Source of the DNA: Streptomyces sp. 846.5
GTDB lineage: Bacteria; Actinomycetota; Actinomycetes; Streptomycetales; Streptomycetaceae
Direction: 5' to 3'
Length of the DNA: 64,000 nt
Assembly: GCF_004365705.1 (NCBI RefSeq)
Contig: NZ_SOBN01000001.1
Span: 3,024,001-3,088,000, forward strand
The notes below the pieces were generated by a model, which saw only the letters and a list, made by a program, of their open reading frames with translations, did not search any database and was not told the DNA's origin. Positions 33,998 to 42,851 of the stretch are shown piece by piece; the first letter of the stretch is position 1, and each line of letters starts with the position of its first letter. The position numbers and the translations under genes are program-made.

Positions 33998-35035
33998 CGC
34001 CGACAGGTCGCCGGAGCGGATGTCGGCCAGGTCCGCCACCGCCTGCGACAGCTTGTCGACCTTGATCAGCCGCAGTCCTGACGGGGTGTCGGCAGCCGCC
34101 TCGGCGCAGTTGGACGACGGGGTGAAGAAGTACTGGGCGCCCGCGTTGCGCGCCGCGATGATCTTCATGGAGATGCCGCCGATCGGCCCGACGGTGCCGT
34201 CGGCGTCGATGGTGCCGGTGCCGGCGACGAACTTCCCGCCGGTCAGGTCGGTGGACTGCAGCTTGTCGACGATGCCCAGCGAGAACATCAGCCCGGCGCT
34301 GGGGCCACCGACGTCGCCCAGGTTGATGTCGATGCCGAACGGGAAGGTGTGCTCGGTGCCCGGCTGGATGCCGACCATGGCCTTGCCGGTGTCCGGGTTC
34401 TTCGCCGTGGTGATGGTGACCTGCTGCAGGTCCCTGCTGGTCTTCCCGGGCGGAATGACCGTGAAGACCACGTTCTGGCCCGGCTGGTGCTCGGTGACCA
34501 GCGCGGCCACCCGGTTCGGGTCGGTGACCTTGGTGCCGTCCACCGCGACGATCACATCACCGGCGTGCAGCTTGCCCACCGAAGGGCTGCCCTCGACCAC
34601 CGCGGACACCACGACCTCGGTGCCGACCGGGATGCCCAGCTGGGTGAGCGCCGCCGCCTTGGCGCTGTCCTGGGAGGCCGAGAACTCCTCGGCGTTCTGC
34701 GCCTCGGCCTGCTTCTCGGTCTGGTTGTCCGGGTACAGGTTGCTGTGCGGAATGACCGCCTGGTCGTGCCGCAGCCAGCCGGTGAACGCCTCGACCAGGT
34801 TCAGCGTGTAGTCCGCGCTGGTCACCTCGACCGTGGTCATGTTGAGGTTCCCGGTGGTCGGGTAGGTGTTCCGGCCGCTGATGGTGATCACCTGCTTGCC
34901 GTTCTGGGTGCCCAGCGTGTTGTACGTCGGGCCCGGACTCATCTCCGAGTAGGGCACCTTGATCAGCACGGCGGCGCAGAACAGCGCTATCAGCAGCAGC
35001 GTGGAGGCGAGCATCGTCGCGGAGCGGCGTGGCAT
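33977..35035 (-). CDS. PDZ-domain protein with Lon-like serine protease domain
   Basis: 352 residues: one N-terminal membrane helix (about residues 8-26), an extracytoplasmic PDZ domain (about 130-215, VVVSAVVEGSPSVGKLHAGDVIVAVDG) and a C-terminal S16/Lon-like domain. The catalytic dyad is Ser246 in GDVGGPSAGLMF and Lys291 in GISMKIIAA, 45 residues apart as in Lon. It is probably a membrane-bound quality-control or regulatory protease. The same gene adjoins UPF0182 in mycobacteria. Confidence 0.85.
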   Translation of the reverse strand: MPRRSATMLASTLLLIALFCAAVLIKVPYSEMSPGPTYNTLGTQNGKQVITISGRNTYPTTGNLNMTTVEVTSADYTLNLVEAFTGWLRHDQAVIPHSNLYPDNQTEKQAEAQNAEEFSASQDSAKAAALTQLGIPVGTEVVVSAVVEGSPSVGKLHAGDVIVAVDGTKVTDPNRVAALVTEHQPGQNVVFTVIPPGKTSRDLQQVTITTAKNPDTGKAMVGIQPGTEHTFPFGIDINLGDVGGPSAGLMFSLGIVDKLQSTDLTGGKFVAGTGTIDADGTVGPIGGISMKIIAARNAGAQYFFTPSSNCAEAAADTPSGLRLIKVDKLSQAVADLADIRSGDLSALPACSK

Positions 35036-35113
35036 GCCCCGACCCTACGGGACGTGATCCCCGGCCCGCCCGGCGGACTGCTGCTCTCGGGTACGGCCCT
35101 CGCGGACCCCTCG

Positions 35114-35281
35114 CTAGGACTTGGGCGGGTTGGTGCCTCGTTCCATGGCCTCGCGGAAGCGCTGATGCCCCGCCAGCGAGTCGTGGTCGCCGGTCGACCT
35201 GGTCCGGCCGGACCAGACCACATAGAGGGCGGCGAGGATCCCGGACCCCACAGGAATGATCCACCACGCGAGAGCGCTCAT
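35114..35281 (-). CDS. Small single-pass membrane protein (55 residues)
   Basis: ATG at 35281 follows GGGAGTAGGAC. The product begins MSALAWWIIPVGSGILAALY, one N-terminal membrane helix (about residues 4-23), followed by a basic, hydrophilic tail SGRTRSTGDHDSLAGHQRFR and ending NPPKS. The ribosome site, codon bias and membrane topology support it as a real gene. It lies 78 bases upstream of the PDZ protease gene on the same strand and may be cotranscribed. Function unknown. Confidence 0.7.
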   Translation of the reverse strand: MSALAWWIIPVGSGILAALYVVWSGRTRSTGDHDSLAGHQRFREAMERGTNPPKS

Positions 35282-35406
35282 GTCCTACTCCCAGCTCATC
35301 GTGCCTCAGAGCAGACTATCCGCTCATCGTCGCAACGATCGCGGGGCCGTTCGGGTCACGCCCCAGCAGTCGCTTGGACCGAACCGGTCCGGTCGACCGA
35401 GCGCAT

Positions 35407-35442
35407 CCACCGATCGGGTGACGACGCATCACCGTTCGGTGG
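35407..35442 (-). terminator. Nested hairpin after moaE
   Basis: CCACCG (35407-35412) pairs with CGGTGG (35437-35442), and inside it GGTGA (35417-35421) pairs with TCACC (35429-35433), loop 7 nt. It starts 22 bases downstream of the moaE stop on the minus strand. The inner GGTGA-N7-TCACC could alternatively be an operator for the small membrane protein gene. Confidence 0.5.
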
Positions 35443-35464
35443 TTCCGCGCCGGGCGGTCCGCGA

Positions 35465-35905
35465 TCAGCAGGAGGCGACCCACTCCTCGGTGCCGTCGTC
35501 GAAGTGCTGGTGCTTCCAGATCGGGACGGTGTGCTTGAGGTCGTCGATCAGCCGGCGGCAGGCCTCGAACGCCTCACCGCGATGGGCGCAGGACACCGCG
35601 ACGATCACCGCGGCCTCCGTCACCTCCAGCCGGCCGACCCGGTGCACCGCGGCCAGGGCGACCACCGGGAAGTCGGCGACGACCTTCTCAGCGACCCGGC
35701 GCAGCTCCTGCTCGGCGCTGGGATGGGCGCTGTACTCCAGCGCCGTGACGTTCCTGCCGCCGTCGTGGTCGCGCACCGTGCCGACGAAGAGCGCCGTGCC
35801 CCCGGCATGGGTGTCCGCCACCGCGGCGTGCACCTCGTCCAGGGAGAGCGGGGTCTCCCGCAGCGCGAGCAGGCGGATCGGGTCGGCGGCAGCGGTTTCC
35901 TTCAT
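35465..35905 (-). CDS. moaE: Molybdopterin synthase catalytic subunit
   Basis: 146 residues from ATG 35905; in-frame ATGs at 35914 and 35917 are alternatives. MoaE signatures are present: GTALFVGTVRDHDGGRNV, HRVGRLEV, HRGEAFEACRRLIDDLK and the catalytic Lys in PIWKHQHFDDG. With MoaD it inserts the dithiolene sulphurs of molybdopterin. No moaD lies here; the MoeZ-type gene at the right edge belongs to the same pathway, supplying MoaD thiocarboxylate. Confidence 0.9.
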   Translation of the reverse strand: MKETAAADPIRLLALRETPLSLDEVHAAVADTHAGGTALFVGTVRDHDGGRNVTALEYSAHPSAEQELRRVAEKVVADFPVVALAAVHRVGRLEVTEAAVIVAVSCAHRGEAFEACRRLIDDLKHTVPIWKHQHFDDGTEEWVASC

Positions 35906-35987
35906 GGCACCCATCATGACCGATCCCGGCGACGGCCTCCGCATCGATTCCGCATCGCGGACATTACATTCCACGTAAGGATTCGGA

Positions 35988-37151
35988 TCAGATCCGCCGC
36001 CGCTTGCGCGCCCTGCGTACCAGCGCCGCCGTGCCGACCAGCGCCACCGTCGCGCCCGCGGCGCCGAGGGTGGTCGCGGCGTCCTTGCCGCCGAGCCTGC
36101 GGCCGGCCACCGCGTGGTTGCCGGAGACCTGCTTCAGCAGTTCCCCCAGCACCTCCTCATTGGTGTGCAGGGGACGCCATCCGGCCTCGTGCAGCCTGCT
36201 GCCCGACACCACCCAGGGGTACATGGTGTACGCCAGATCCCCCGCCGGGGCGGGGGTCAGGCCGAGCCGGTGCAGCCGGGCCGCGGTGCCCAGGGCCAGC
36301 GACGCCGGGAGCTCCATCCGGCGGATGCCGGTGATCTCCTCGACCTCCTCCTGCTCCAGCCAGCCGTCGCAGCCGACCGTGACCTCGCCCTCGACCAGGC
36401 CGAGCACCGCGTACTCCAGTGCGGTCGTCAGATCGTCGACGTGGCAGAACTGCCAGCAGGGCCGGGAGCCGGCGACCACCAGCAGCCGGGGCGCCTCGAA
36501 GTGGCGCGTCAGCACGGTGTCCACGCCGGGGCCCACCACGACGGCCGGGCGCAGCACGGTCACCGAGAGCCCGGGGTGCGCATGCGGCGCCCGCCGACCC
36601 AGCCGCTCGATCTCCAGCAGGTCCCCGACCAGGGATGCCTCCTCGGTCGCGCGCAGCGGCGCGTCCTCGTCCAGCGGGACCTCGTTGTCGTCCAGCGCCC
36701 CGTAGACCATGGCGGAGGTGCAGAGGACCACCCGGTGCACCCCGGCGGCCGCGGCGGCGGTGAGCACCGTCTGCGTCCCGCGCACGTTGTAGGCGCTGCG
36801 GGTCTTGGGGTCGGTGTCCATGCCCAGGTCCTGGGCCAGGTGCACCACCACGTCCACCCCGGCCAGCCGCTCGGCCACGGCGGGGTCCCGGACGTCCAGG
36901 ACCCGCCACTGCACGCCGGGCACGTCGCCGCGGCGCTCGTCGATCGCCAGCACCCGCTTGACCGCGGTCGAGGCGGCGAGCCGGGCGGCCAGCCGGCTGC
37001 CGATGCCGGAGGCGGCGCCGGTGACCGCGACCACGAGCGGCGGCCCGTCGTACTCGGGCGCCACGCCCTCCGCGTCCGCGGGGCCGTACTGCTCGACGGG
37101 CAGCCCATCGGCGGTCAGCCCAGAGCGAACGTGCGAAGGTGGGGAACTCAC
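35988..37151 (-). CDS. NAD-dependent epimerase/SDR-family protein with C-terminal membrane anchor
   Basis: 387 residues; GTG at 37151 with GAAGGAGA six bases upstream. An extended SDR fold begins with VTGAASGIGSRLAARL (about residues 39-54). The usual YxxxK catalytic pair is not obvious (the region reads MVYGALDDNEVPLDE), so catalysis may be altered. The last 30 residues contain one hydrophobic helix (TLGAAGATVALVGTAALV) followed by RRARKRRRI, a tail anchor. Substrate unknown. Confidence 0.8.
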   Translation of the reverse strand: MSSPPSHVRSGLTADGLPVEQYGPADAEGVAPEYDGPPLVVAVTGAASGIGSRLAARLAASTAVKRVLAIDERRGDVPGVQWRVLDVRDPAVAERLAGVDVVVHLAQDLGMDTDPKTRSAYNVRGTQTVLTAAAAAGVHRVVLCTSAMVYGALDDNEVPLDEDAPLRATEEASLVGDLLEIERLGRRAPHAHPGLSVTVLRPAVVVGPGVDTVLTRHFEAPRLLVVAGSRPCWQFCHVDDLTTALEYAVLGLVEGEVTVGCDGWLEQEEVEEITGIRRMELPASLALGTAARLHRLGLTPAPAGDLAYTMYPWVVSGSRLHEAGWRPLHTNEEVLGELLKQVSGNHAVAGRRLGGKDAATTLGAAGATVALVGTAALVRRARKRRRI

Positions 37152-37174
37152 CGGCTCTCCTTCACGGTTAATTT

Positions 37175-37198
37175 TGATGCGTACGTGTGATGCGTACG
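37175..37198. repeat. Two 11-bp direct repeats in a divergent promoter region
   Basis: TGATGCGTACG occurs at 37175-37185 and 37188-37198, a period of 13 bp; each contains the palindrome CGTACG or near it. They lie 24 bases upstream of the SDR start codon and 170 before the DUF2342 gene. Likely a regulator-binding site; no regulator is known. Confidence 0.5.
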
Positions 37199-37367
37199 CG
37201 CGTGTCACGTATCGACCATCCTGCCCGAGGCAAGGGTGCGGCGGTGCACCCGGCACGGTGGAGCCCGGCAGTGACCGGAAACCACCGCCCGGTTTGCACC
37301 CGCCGCGGCCCCGGGCATACCTTTCCCCGCCGCTCGGACGCGACGGCCGACGAGATCGAGGCAGCTC

Positions 37368-38885
37368 GTGAACGACTTCCCCTTCGGCTTCGGGGCTTCC
37401 CATGAGGAACCCGAGGACGGCAAGGAGAGCGGCAAATCCGATCCGGGCGGCGCGGGCTCCGGCTCGGGCGGCTCGGGCTCAGGATCGGGGTCCGACTCCG
37501 GACCAGGTTCGGGATCAGGCGGTCCGGCCAACCCCTTTGGGTTCGGTTTCGGCGGTCTGCCCGGGATGCCCGGCGGCGGATCGGGCAATCCGCTGGAGGG
37601 CCTCTTCGGAGCGATGAACCCTGGAGATCTGGGCGCGGCCTTCCAGCAGCTCGGCCAGATGCTCTCGTTCGACGGCGGCCCGGTGAACTGGGAGCTCGCC
37701 AAGGACCTGGCCCGCCAGGCCGTGGTGCAGGGCGCCGAGGACGGCTCGAAGGACCGTTCGGTGGGTGAGGCCGAGCGGACCGCGGTCGCCGAGGCGATGC
37801 GGCTGGCCGATCTCTGGCTGGATTCCGCCACCTCGCTCGCCGTGGGCGCCAACAGCGCGGTCGCCTGGAGCCGGGCGGAGTGGATCGAGGCCACCCTGCC
37901 GGCCTGGAAGGAACTGGTCGACCCGGTGGCCGAGCGGGTCGCCAACGCCATGGGCGGGGTCGTGCCCGAGGAGATGCAGGCGATGGCCGGCCCGCTGCTC
38001 GGAGTGATGCGCAGCATGGGCGGCGCGATGTTCGGCTCCCAGATCGGCCAGGCGCTGGGCGCGCTGGCAGCCGAGGTGGTGGGTTCCACGGACGTGGGCC
38101 TGCCGCTCGGTCCGGCCGGCAAGGCCGCGCTGCTGCCGCAGAACATCGAGGCGTTCGGCGAGGGCCTGGAGGTGCCCGCCGACGAGGTCCGGCTCTACCT
38201 GGCCCTGCGCGAGGCCGCCCACCAGCGGCTCTTCGCCCATGTCCCGTGGTTGCGGCAGCACCTCTTCGGCGCCGTCGAGGCCTACGCCCGCGGGATCAAG
38301 GTCGACGCGAGCCGGCTGGAGGACCTGATCGGCCAGATCGACCCGAGCAACCCCGAGTCCATGCAGGAGGCGATGGCCGGCGGTCTGTTCCAGCCCGAGG
38401 ACACCCCCGAGCAGAAGGCCGCGCTGGCCCGACTGGAGACCGCACTGGCCCTGGTCGAGGGCTGGGTGGACGCGGTGGTGCACGCCGCCGCCGCACCGCA
38501 TCTGCCGCACGCCGCCGCCCTGCGGGAGACGCTGCGCCGCCGCCGGGCCACCGGCGGTCCGGCCGAGCAGACCTTCGCCACCCTGGTCGGCCTGGAGCTG
38601 CGGCCGCGCCGGCTGCGGGACGCCGCCCGGCTGTGGGCGTCGCTCGCCGACGCCCGGGGCACCGACGGCCGGGACGCCCTGTGGGAGCACCCGGACATGC
38701 TGCCGACCGCCAAGGACCTGGACGACCCGGACGGCTTCGTGCACCGCGAGGAGCAGTCGGCCGCCGAGGACGGCATCGACTTCAGCAAGCTGGACGAGAT
38801 GCTGGGCAAGGCCGCCGCCGCCGAGGACAAGCACACCAAGGACGAGGACAAGGGCGACGACAAGGGCGAGGGGGACAAGGCGTGA
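37368..38885 (+). CDS. DUF2342 zinc-dependent metalloprotease-like protein
   Basis: 505 residues; GTG at 37368 with GAGG seven bases upstream. Residues about 20-75 are a low-complexity Gly/Ser/Pro linker, followed by a helical DUF2342 domain with AWSRAEWIEATLP and the block REAAHQRLFAHVPWLRQHL near residue 285, where the zincin-like motif of the family lies. The C-terminus is a Lys/Asp/Glu repeat (KDEDKGDDKGEGDK). Family members occur beside Lon-like PDZ proteases in actinobacteria; the physiological substrate is not known. Confidence 0.78.
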   Translation: MNDFPFGFGASHEEPEDGKESGKSDPGGAGSGSGGSGSGSGSDSGPGSGSGGPANPFGFGFGGLPGMPGGGSGNPLEGLFGAMNPGDLGAAFQQLGQMLSFDGGPVNWELAKDLARQAVVQGAEDGSKDRSVGEAERTAVAEAMRLADLWLDSATSLAVGANSAVAWSRAEWIEATLPAWKELVDPVAERVANAMGGVVPEEMQAMAGPLLGVMRSMGGAMFGSQIGQALGALAAEVVGSTDVGLPLGPAGKAALLPQNIEAFGEGLEVPADEVRLYLALREAAHQRLFAHVPWLRQHLFGAVEAYARGIKVDASRLEDLIGQIDPSNPESMQEAMAGGLFQPEDTPEQKAALARLETALALVEGWVDAVVHAAAAPHLPHAAALRETLRRRRATGGPAEQTFATLVGLELRPRRLRDAARLWASLADARGTDGRDALWEHPDMLPTAKDLDDPDGFVHREEQSAAEDGIDFSKLDEMLGKAAAAEDKHTKDEDKGDDKGEGDKA

Positions 38886-39451
38886 GCGGTCCGCTGCACG
38901 CCGACACGGTCCGCACCCTGCGGGCCTGGACCGCTCCCGACGACGAGGAGGAGCTGCTGCGGCGCGACTACCTCGACCATCTGGAGGCCCGCCCGGAAGG
39001 GGTGTGGCGATCCTGCCGCCCGGCGCACATCACCGCGAGTGCGCTGGTGGTGGACGTCGAGCGCGGGCGCGTGCTGCTGACGCTGCATCCCAAGGTGGGG
39101 CTCTGGCTCCAGTTGGGCGGCCACTGCGAGCCCGAGGACGCCACGCTGGCCGGGGCGGCGCTGCGGGAGGCGGTCGAGGAGTCCGGCATCGCATCGGGGC
39201 TGACGCTGTATCCGGCCGGCGCCCCCGCGCCGGTGAAGCTGGACCGGCACGCGGTGCGCTGCGCCGGCAAGGACCAGCCCGAGAACACCCATCTCGACGT
39301 CCAGTACCTGGTACTGGCCCCGCCGGACGCGGTGGAGCGGATCAGCGAGGAGTCGCTGGAGCTGCGCTGGTTCGGCTACGACGAGCTGCCCGAGCTGACC
39401 GACCGGTCGGTGCGGGTGCTGGTGGCGAGGGCACGGAAGCTGCTGGGCTGA
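38882..39451 (+). CDS. Nudix hydrolase
   Basis: 189 residues; GTG at 38882 overlaps the preceding TGA (GTGA), so the two genes are coupled. The Nudix box starts at about residue 79 and carries GGHCEPED and REAVEESGI, the metal-binding and catalytic elements. The substrate is a nucleoside diphosphate derivative of unknown identity. It converges on the M48-like peptidase gene across a short hairpin. Confidence 0.85.
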   Translation: MSGPLHADTVRTLRAWTAPDDEEELLRRDYLDHLEARPEGVWRSCRPAHITASALVVDVERGRVLLTLHPKVGLWLQLGGHCEPEDATLAGAALREAVEESGIASGLTLYPAGAPAPVKLDRHAVRCAGKDQPENTHLDVQYLVLAPPDAVERISEESLELRWFGYDELPELTDRSVRVLVARARKLLG

Positions 39452-39476
39452 GGCTGCGGCCGCGCGGGCCTCAGCC
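39446..39476. terminator. Bidirectional terminator hairpin
   Basis: GGCTGAGGC (39446-39454) pairs perfectly with GCCTCAGCC (39468-39476), loop 13 nt. It overlaps the 3' ends of both convergent genes. Confidence 0.6.
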
Positions 39477-40097
39477 GCAGTCGCCGAGGTCCTCCGGGCG
39501 GGATTCCTCCCGCGGCCCGGGCACATGCGGCAGCCGGGCCGCGGCCACCACGCCCTCCAGGTATCCGCGGGCCCGCTCGGTGCGCGGATACCCGGCGAGC
39601 AGCGCCCAGAACCGGGGGCCGTGGTCGGCGACCAGCAGATGGGCCAGCTCGTGCAGCAGCACGTACTCGATGACGTACTCGGGCATCCCCTGCAGCCGGT
39701 GCGACAGCCTGATGGTGCCCTCCACCGGGGTGCAGGAGCCCCAGCGGGTGTTCTGGTTGGTGACCCAGCGAACGCTCGCCGGCACCGCCCGGCCGTCCAG
39801 GTAACGGGTCGACAGGTCGGCGGCCCGGGTGACCAGGGCGTCGTCGCCGAGGACCTGGCGGCTCTCCTGGGCGGCGAGCTTGTCCAGCATCTGCGCGACC
39901 CAGCGCTTCTCCTCGGCCGCGGACATCCTGGCCGGAATCAGCACCACGGTCCGATCGCCCTCGCGGTAGGCGGACACGGTGCGACTGCGGCGCGCGCTCC
40001 GGCGCACCTCTACGTCCTGCGCCGCGGCACTCTCCCCCGAGGCTTCCGGAGCGCGCCGACGCGGCACAGGAGGACGGGAATCCGGTCCGGCTGCCAC
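39471..40097 (-). CDS. M48/YgjP-like zinc metallopeptidase
   Basis: 208 residues from the GTG at 40097. The zinc site is HELAHLLVADHGPRFW, HExxH plus a third His, typical of the YgjP/SprT-like group; RWGSCTPVEGTIRLSHRL precedes it, the family's other signature. The start is uncertain: a strong ribosome site (GGAGGGAGGA, minus strand, about 40131-40140) is followed only by CTG codons at 40127 and 40121, either of which would add about 8-10 residues. No signal peptide, so it is cytoplasmic. Confidence 0.8.
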   Translation of the reverse strand: MAAGPDSRPPVPRRRAPEASGESAAAQDVEVRRSARRSRTVSAYREGDRTVVLIPARMSAAEEKRWVAQMLDKLAAQESRQVLGDDALVTRAADLSTRYLDGRAVPASVRWVTNQNTRWGSCTPVEGTIRLSHRLQGMPEYVIEYVLLHELAHLLVADHGPRFWALLAGYPRTERARGYLEGVVAAARLPHVPGPREESRPEDLGDCG

Positions 40098-40345
40098 CCG
40101 CCAGACGTTACCCGGTGGCAGTGACAGAAGTCCTCCCTCCTGGCTGAATTGAGACCCTTCGTCAGGTGTCCCACTGCCCTGGATCCGGACAAATCTCGCC
40201 AGATCCGACAGACCGGATGCGGCATTCCTCCGATCATCATCCCGAGGCTGTGGATAACTTTCCGCACGATCCAGCCGCCCCGGGCATGCTCGGACCACGC
40301 AACCGATCGGTTGCCGGACCGCTCGCCGACCAACGGAGGAGAGCC

Positions 40346-41461
40346 ATGCGCCCCTGCCTCAAACCCGCTCTGCGCCGGGCCTGGCGCGACCGCAGCACGC
40401 TGCAGTTCGGTGTCGGCCGGGCGCACACCTCGCTGCTCACGGCGGCCGAGCCGGCCGAGGCCGCCTTCCTCGACCTGCTCGACGGCACCAGGGAGCTCCC
40501 GGCCCTCGCCGACGAAGCGGCCAGGCTGGGGATCCCCCGGGAACGGGTCGACGGCCTGCTGGCCGAGCTGGGCGCCGCCAGCGTGCTGGACGACACCTCC
40601 GCCCATCGCGATCTGCTGGAACTGCCCCCGCCCGAACTGGCCCGGCTGCAGCCCGACCTCGCCGCGCTGTCGCTGGCGCACCCGGCTCCCGGCAGCGCCC
40701 CGGCGCTGCTGCTCGCCCGGCGCAGGGCCAGGGTCCAGGTCCGCGGGGCCGGTCGAATCGGCGCGGCGATCGGCGCGGTCCTGGCCGCGGCCGGGGTCGG
40801 CCGGGTGGAGGTGCTGGACGGCGGCAGGGTGCGGGAGCAGGACACCTCTCCCTGCGGCCTGCTGGTCGGCGACACCGGCCGCTACCGGGCCGCGGCCGCC
40901 CGGGCCGCGGTGCGCCGGGCGGCGCCGGGGCGCCCGGACGACCGCAGCGGCAGCGGCAGCGAGGACGGCGATCGTGCGCCCGACCTGGTGGTGGTCGCGC
41001 CACGCGGGGACTCCGCCGGGCTGCTCGCCGACCCGGAGGTCGGCCGGGAACTGCTGACCTCCGGCATCCCGCACCTCTACGCCGGAGTGCTGGAGACCCT
41101 GGGCACGGTGGGTCCCTTCGTGCTGCCCGGCAGCACCGGCTGCGGCCGCTGCCTGTCCCTGCACCGGGCCGACGAGGACCCGGCCTGGCCCCGGCTGCTG
41201 GCGCAGCACTGCTCGGGCCGGGGTTCCGGTCCCGGCAGCGGAGGCAGCGGCGGCAGCGCGCCGTGCGACACCGCTCTGGCGACGACCGTGGCCGGACTGG
41301 CCGCCCTGCACTGCCTGATGTTCCTCGACGGCGGATCACCCCCTAGCCTGGGCGGGTGGGCCGAGGTCTCCATGGTGGACGGCTCGATGCGGCGCCGACC
41401 GCTCGACCCGCATCCGGACTGCGGCTGCCGCTGGGCCGACCGATGCTCTGGGGGACAATGA
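40346..41461 (+). CDS. ThiF/E1-like protein (orphan)
   Basis: 371 residues; ATG at 40346 directly after GGAGGAGAG. An N-terminal winged-helix-like region (about residues 25-95) is followed by a Rossmann segment VRGAGRIGAAIGAVLAAAGVGRVEVLDGG (read in parts, about 133-161) with the E1 glycine motif GxGxxG. Two zinc-type Cys pairs are present: GCGRC near residue 266 and DCGC at the C-terminus. This layout recalls the E1-like/leader-binding proteins of RiPP and TOMM pathways, but no precursor or YcaO gene is nearby. Conserved in Streptomyces at this locus; function unknown. Confidence 0.7.
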   Translation: MRPCLKPALRRAWRDRSTLQFGVGRAHTSLLTAAEPAEAAFLDLLDGTRELPALADEAARLGIPRERVDGLLAELGAASVLDDTSAHRDLLELPPPELARLQPDLAALSLAHPAPGSAPALLLARRRARVQVRGAGRIGAAIGAVLAAAGVGRVEVLDGGRVREQDTSPCGLLVGDTGRYRAAAARAAVRRAAPGRPDDRSGSGSEDGDRAPDLVVVAPRGDSAGLLADPEVGRELLTSGIPHLYAGVLETLGTVGPFVLPGSTGCGRCLSLHRADEDPAWPRLLAQHCSGRGSGPGSGGSGGSAPCDTALATTVAGLAALHCLMFLDGGSPPSLGGWAEVSMVDGSMRRRPLDPHPDCGCRWADRCSGGQ

Positions 41462-41495
41462 TGGCGACCCTCGCCCCGTCGACTGGGAGGCATGC

Positions 41496-42851
41496 GTGAG
41501 CGATCTTCCGCGTAAAGCCGTGACCCGCACGGCCAAGCTCGCCGCCCTCCCACTGGGGATGGCGGGTCGGGCGACGCTGGGCCTCGGCAAGCGGATCGGC
41601 GGGCGCCCCGCCGACGTCGTCGCCGCCGAACTGCAGCAGCGCACCGCCGACCAGCTGTTCCGGGTCCTGGGCGAACTGAAGGGCGGGGCGATGAAATTCG
41701 GCCAAGCCCTGTCGGTCTTCGAGGCCGCGCTCCCGGAGGAGGTCGCCGGGCCCTACCGGGCCGCGCTGACCAAGCTCCAGGAGGCAGCGCCGCCGATGCC
41801 GGCCGCCTCCGTGCACGGCGTGCTCGCCGCCCGGCTCGGCTCGGACTGGCGTGACCTCTTCCTGGAGTTCGACGACAGGCCGGCCGCGGCCGCCTCGATC
41901 GGCCAGGTGCACCACGCGATCTGGCACGACGGCCGTGAGGTCGCGGTCAAGGTGCAGTACCCCGGGGCGGGCGACGCCCTGCTCTCCGATCTGACGCAGC
42001 TCGGCCGGGTGGCCCGGCTGATCGGGCCGCTGATCCCCGGGCTCGATGTGAAACCGCTGATCAAGGAGCTGCGCAGCCGGGTCAGCGAAGAGCTGGACTA
42101 CGGCCTGGAGGCCCAGTCCCAGCGGATCCACGCCGAGGAGTTCGCCGACGACTGGGACATCCGCGTCCCCGGTGTGGTGGCCCAGGGCGACCAGGTGCTG
42201 GTCACCGAGTGGATGGACGGCGTGCCGCTGTCGGAGATCATCAGCGGCGGGACCCAGGAGCAGCGCGACCGCGCCGGGCAACTGCTCGCCCGCTTCCTCT
42301 TCGCCGGCCCGGCCCGGACCGGGCTGCTGCATGCCGATCCGCACCCGGGCAACTTCCGGCTGCTGGTCGACGACGGTCCGGCCGAGGACTGGCGGCTGGG
42401 GGTGCTGGACTTCGGCACCGTGGACCGGCTGCCCGAGGGACTGCCGCTGCCGATAGGCACCGCACTGCGGATGGCGCTGGCCGGGGATGCCGCGGGAGTG
42501 CTGGAGATGCTCCGTCAGGAGGGCTTCGTCAGGGCGTCGATCGACCTGGACCCGGCGGCCGTCCTGGACTACGTACTGCCGATCATCGAGCCGGCGGCGG
42601 TGGAGGACTTCCACTTCACCCGGGGCTGGATGCGTTCGCAGGCCGCCCGGGTCGGCGACCCGCGCTCGCCCGCCTACGCCCTGGGACGCCAGCTGAACCT
42701 CCCGCCGGCCTACCTGCTGATACACAGGGTGACCCTGAGCACCATCGGGGTCCTCTGCCAGCTGGACGCCAACGCGCGGCTCCGCGACGAACTGCTGGAG
42801 TGGCTGCCCGGATTCGCCGAGGCCGAGGACTGGGCCGAGGCCGAGGCCTGA
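41496..42851 (+). CDS. ABC1/UbiB (AarF) atypical kinase
   Basis: 451 residues; GTG at 41496 after GGGAGG. Family motifs are clear: KxGQ as MKFGQALS, the Ala-rich nucleotide loop AAAASIGQVH, VAVKVQYPG, LHADPHPGNF and LDFGTVD. UbiB-type proteins bind ATP and influence quinone or isoprenoid lipid homeostasis. The gene adjoins whiB7/wblC in mycobacteria too, where the region affects antibiotic tolerance. The C-terminus is Glu/Ala-rich. Confidence 0.85.
   Translation: MSDLPRKAVTRTAKLAALPLGMAGRATLGLGKRIGGRPADVVAAELQQRTADQLFRVLGELKGGAMKFGQALSVFEAALPEEVAGPYRAALTKLQEAAPPMPAASVHGVLAARLGSDWRDLFLEFDDRPAAAASIGQVHHAIWHDGREVAVKVQYPGAGDALLSDLTQLGRVARLIGPLIPGLDVKPLIKELRSRVSEELDYGLEAQSQRIHAEEFADDWDIRVPGVVAQGDQVLVTEWMDGVPLSEIISGGTQEQRDRAGQLLARFLFAGPARTGLLHADPHPGNFRLLVDDGPAEDWRLGVLDFGTVDRLPEGLPLPIGTALRMALAGDAAGVLEMLRQEGFVRASIDLDPAAVLDYVLPIIEPAAVEDFHFTRGWMRSQAARVGDPRSPAYALGRQLNLPPAYLLIHRVTLSTIGVLCQLDANARLRDELLEWLPGFAEAEDWAEAEA

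Noticed and set aside
37420-37600. Gly/Ser-rich coding repeat as a CRISPR or satellite array
   Set aside because: It is an in-frame low-complexity linker of the DUF2342 protein, without regular spacers.
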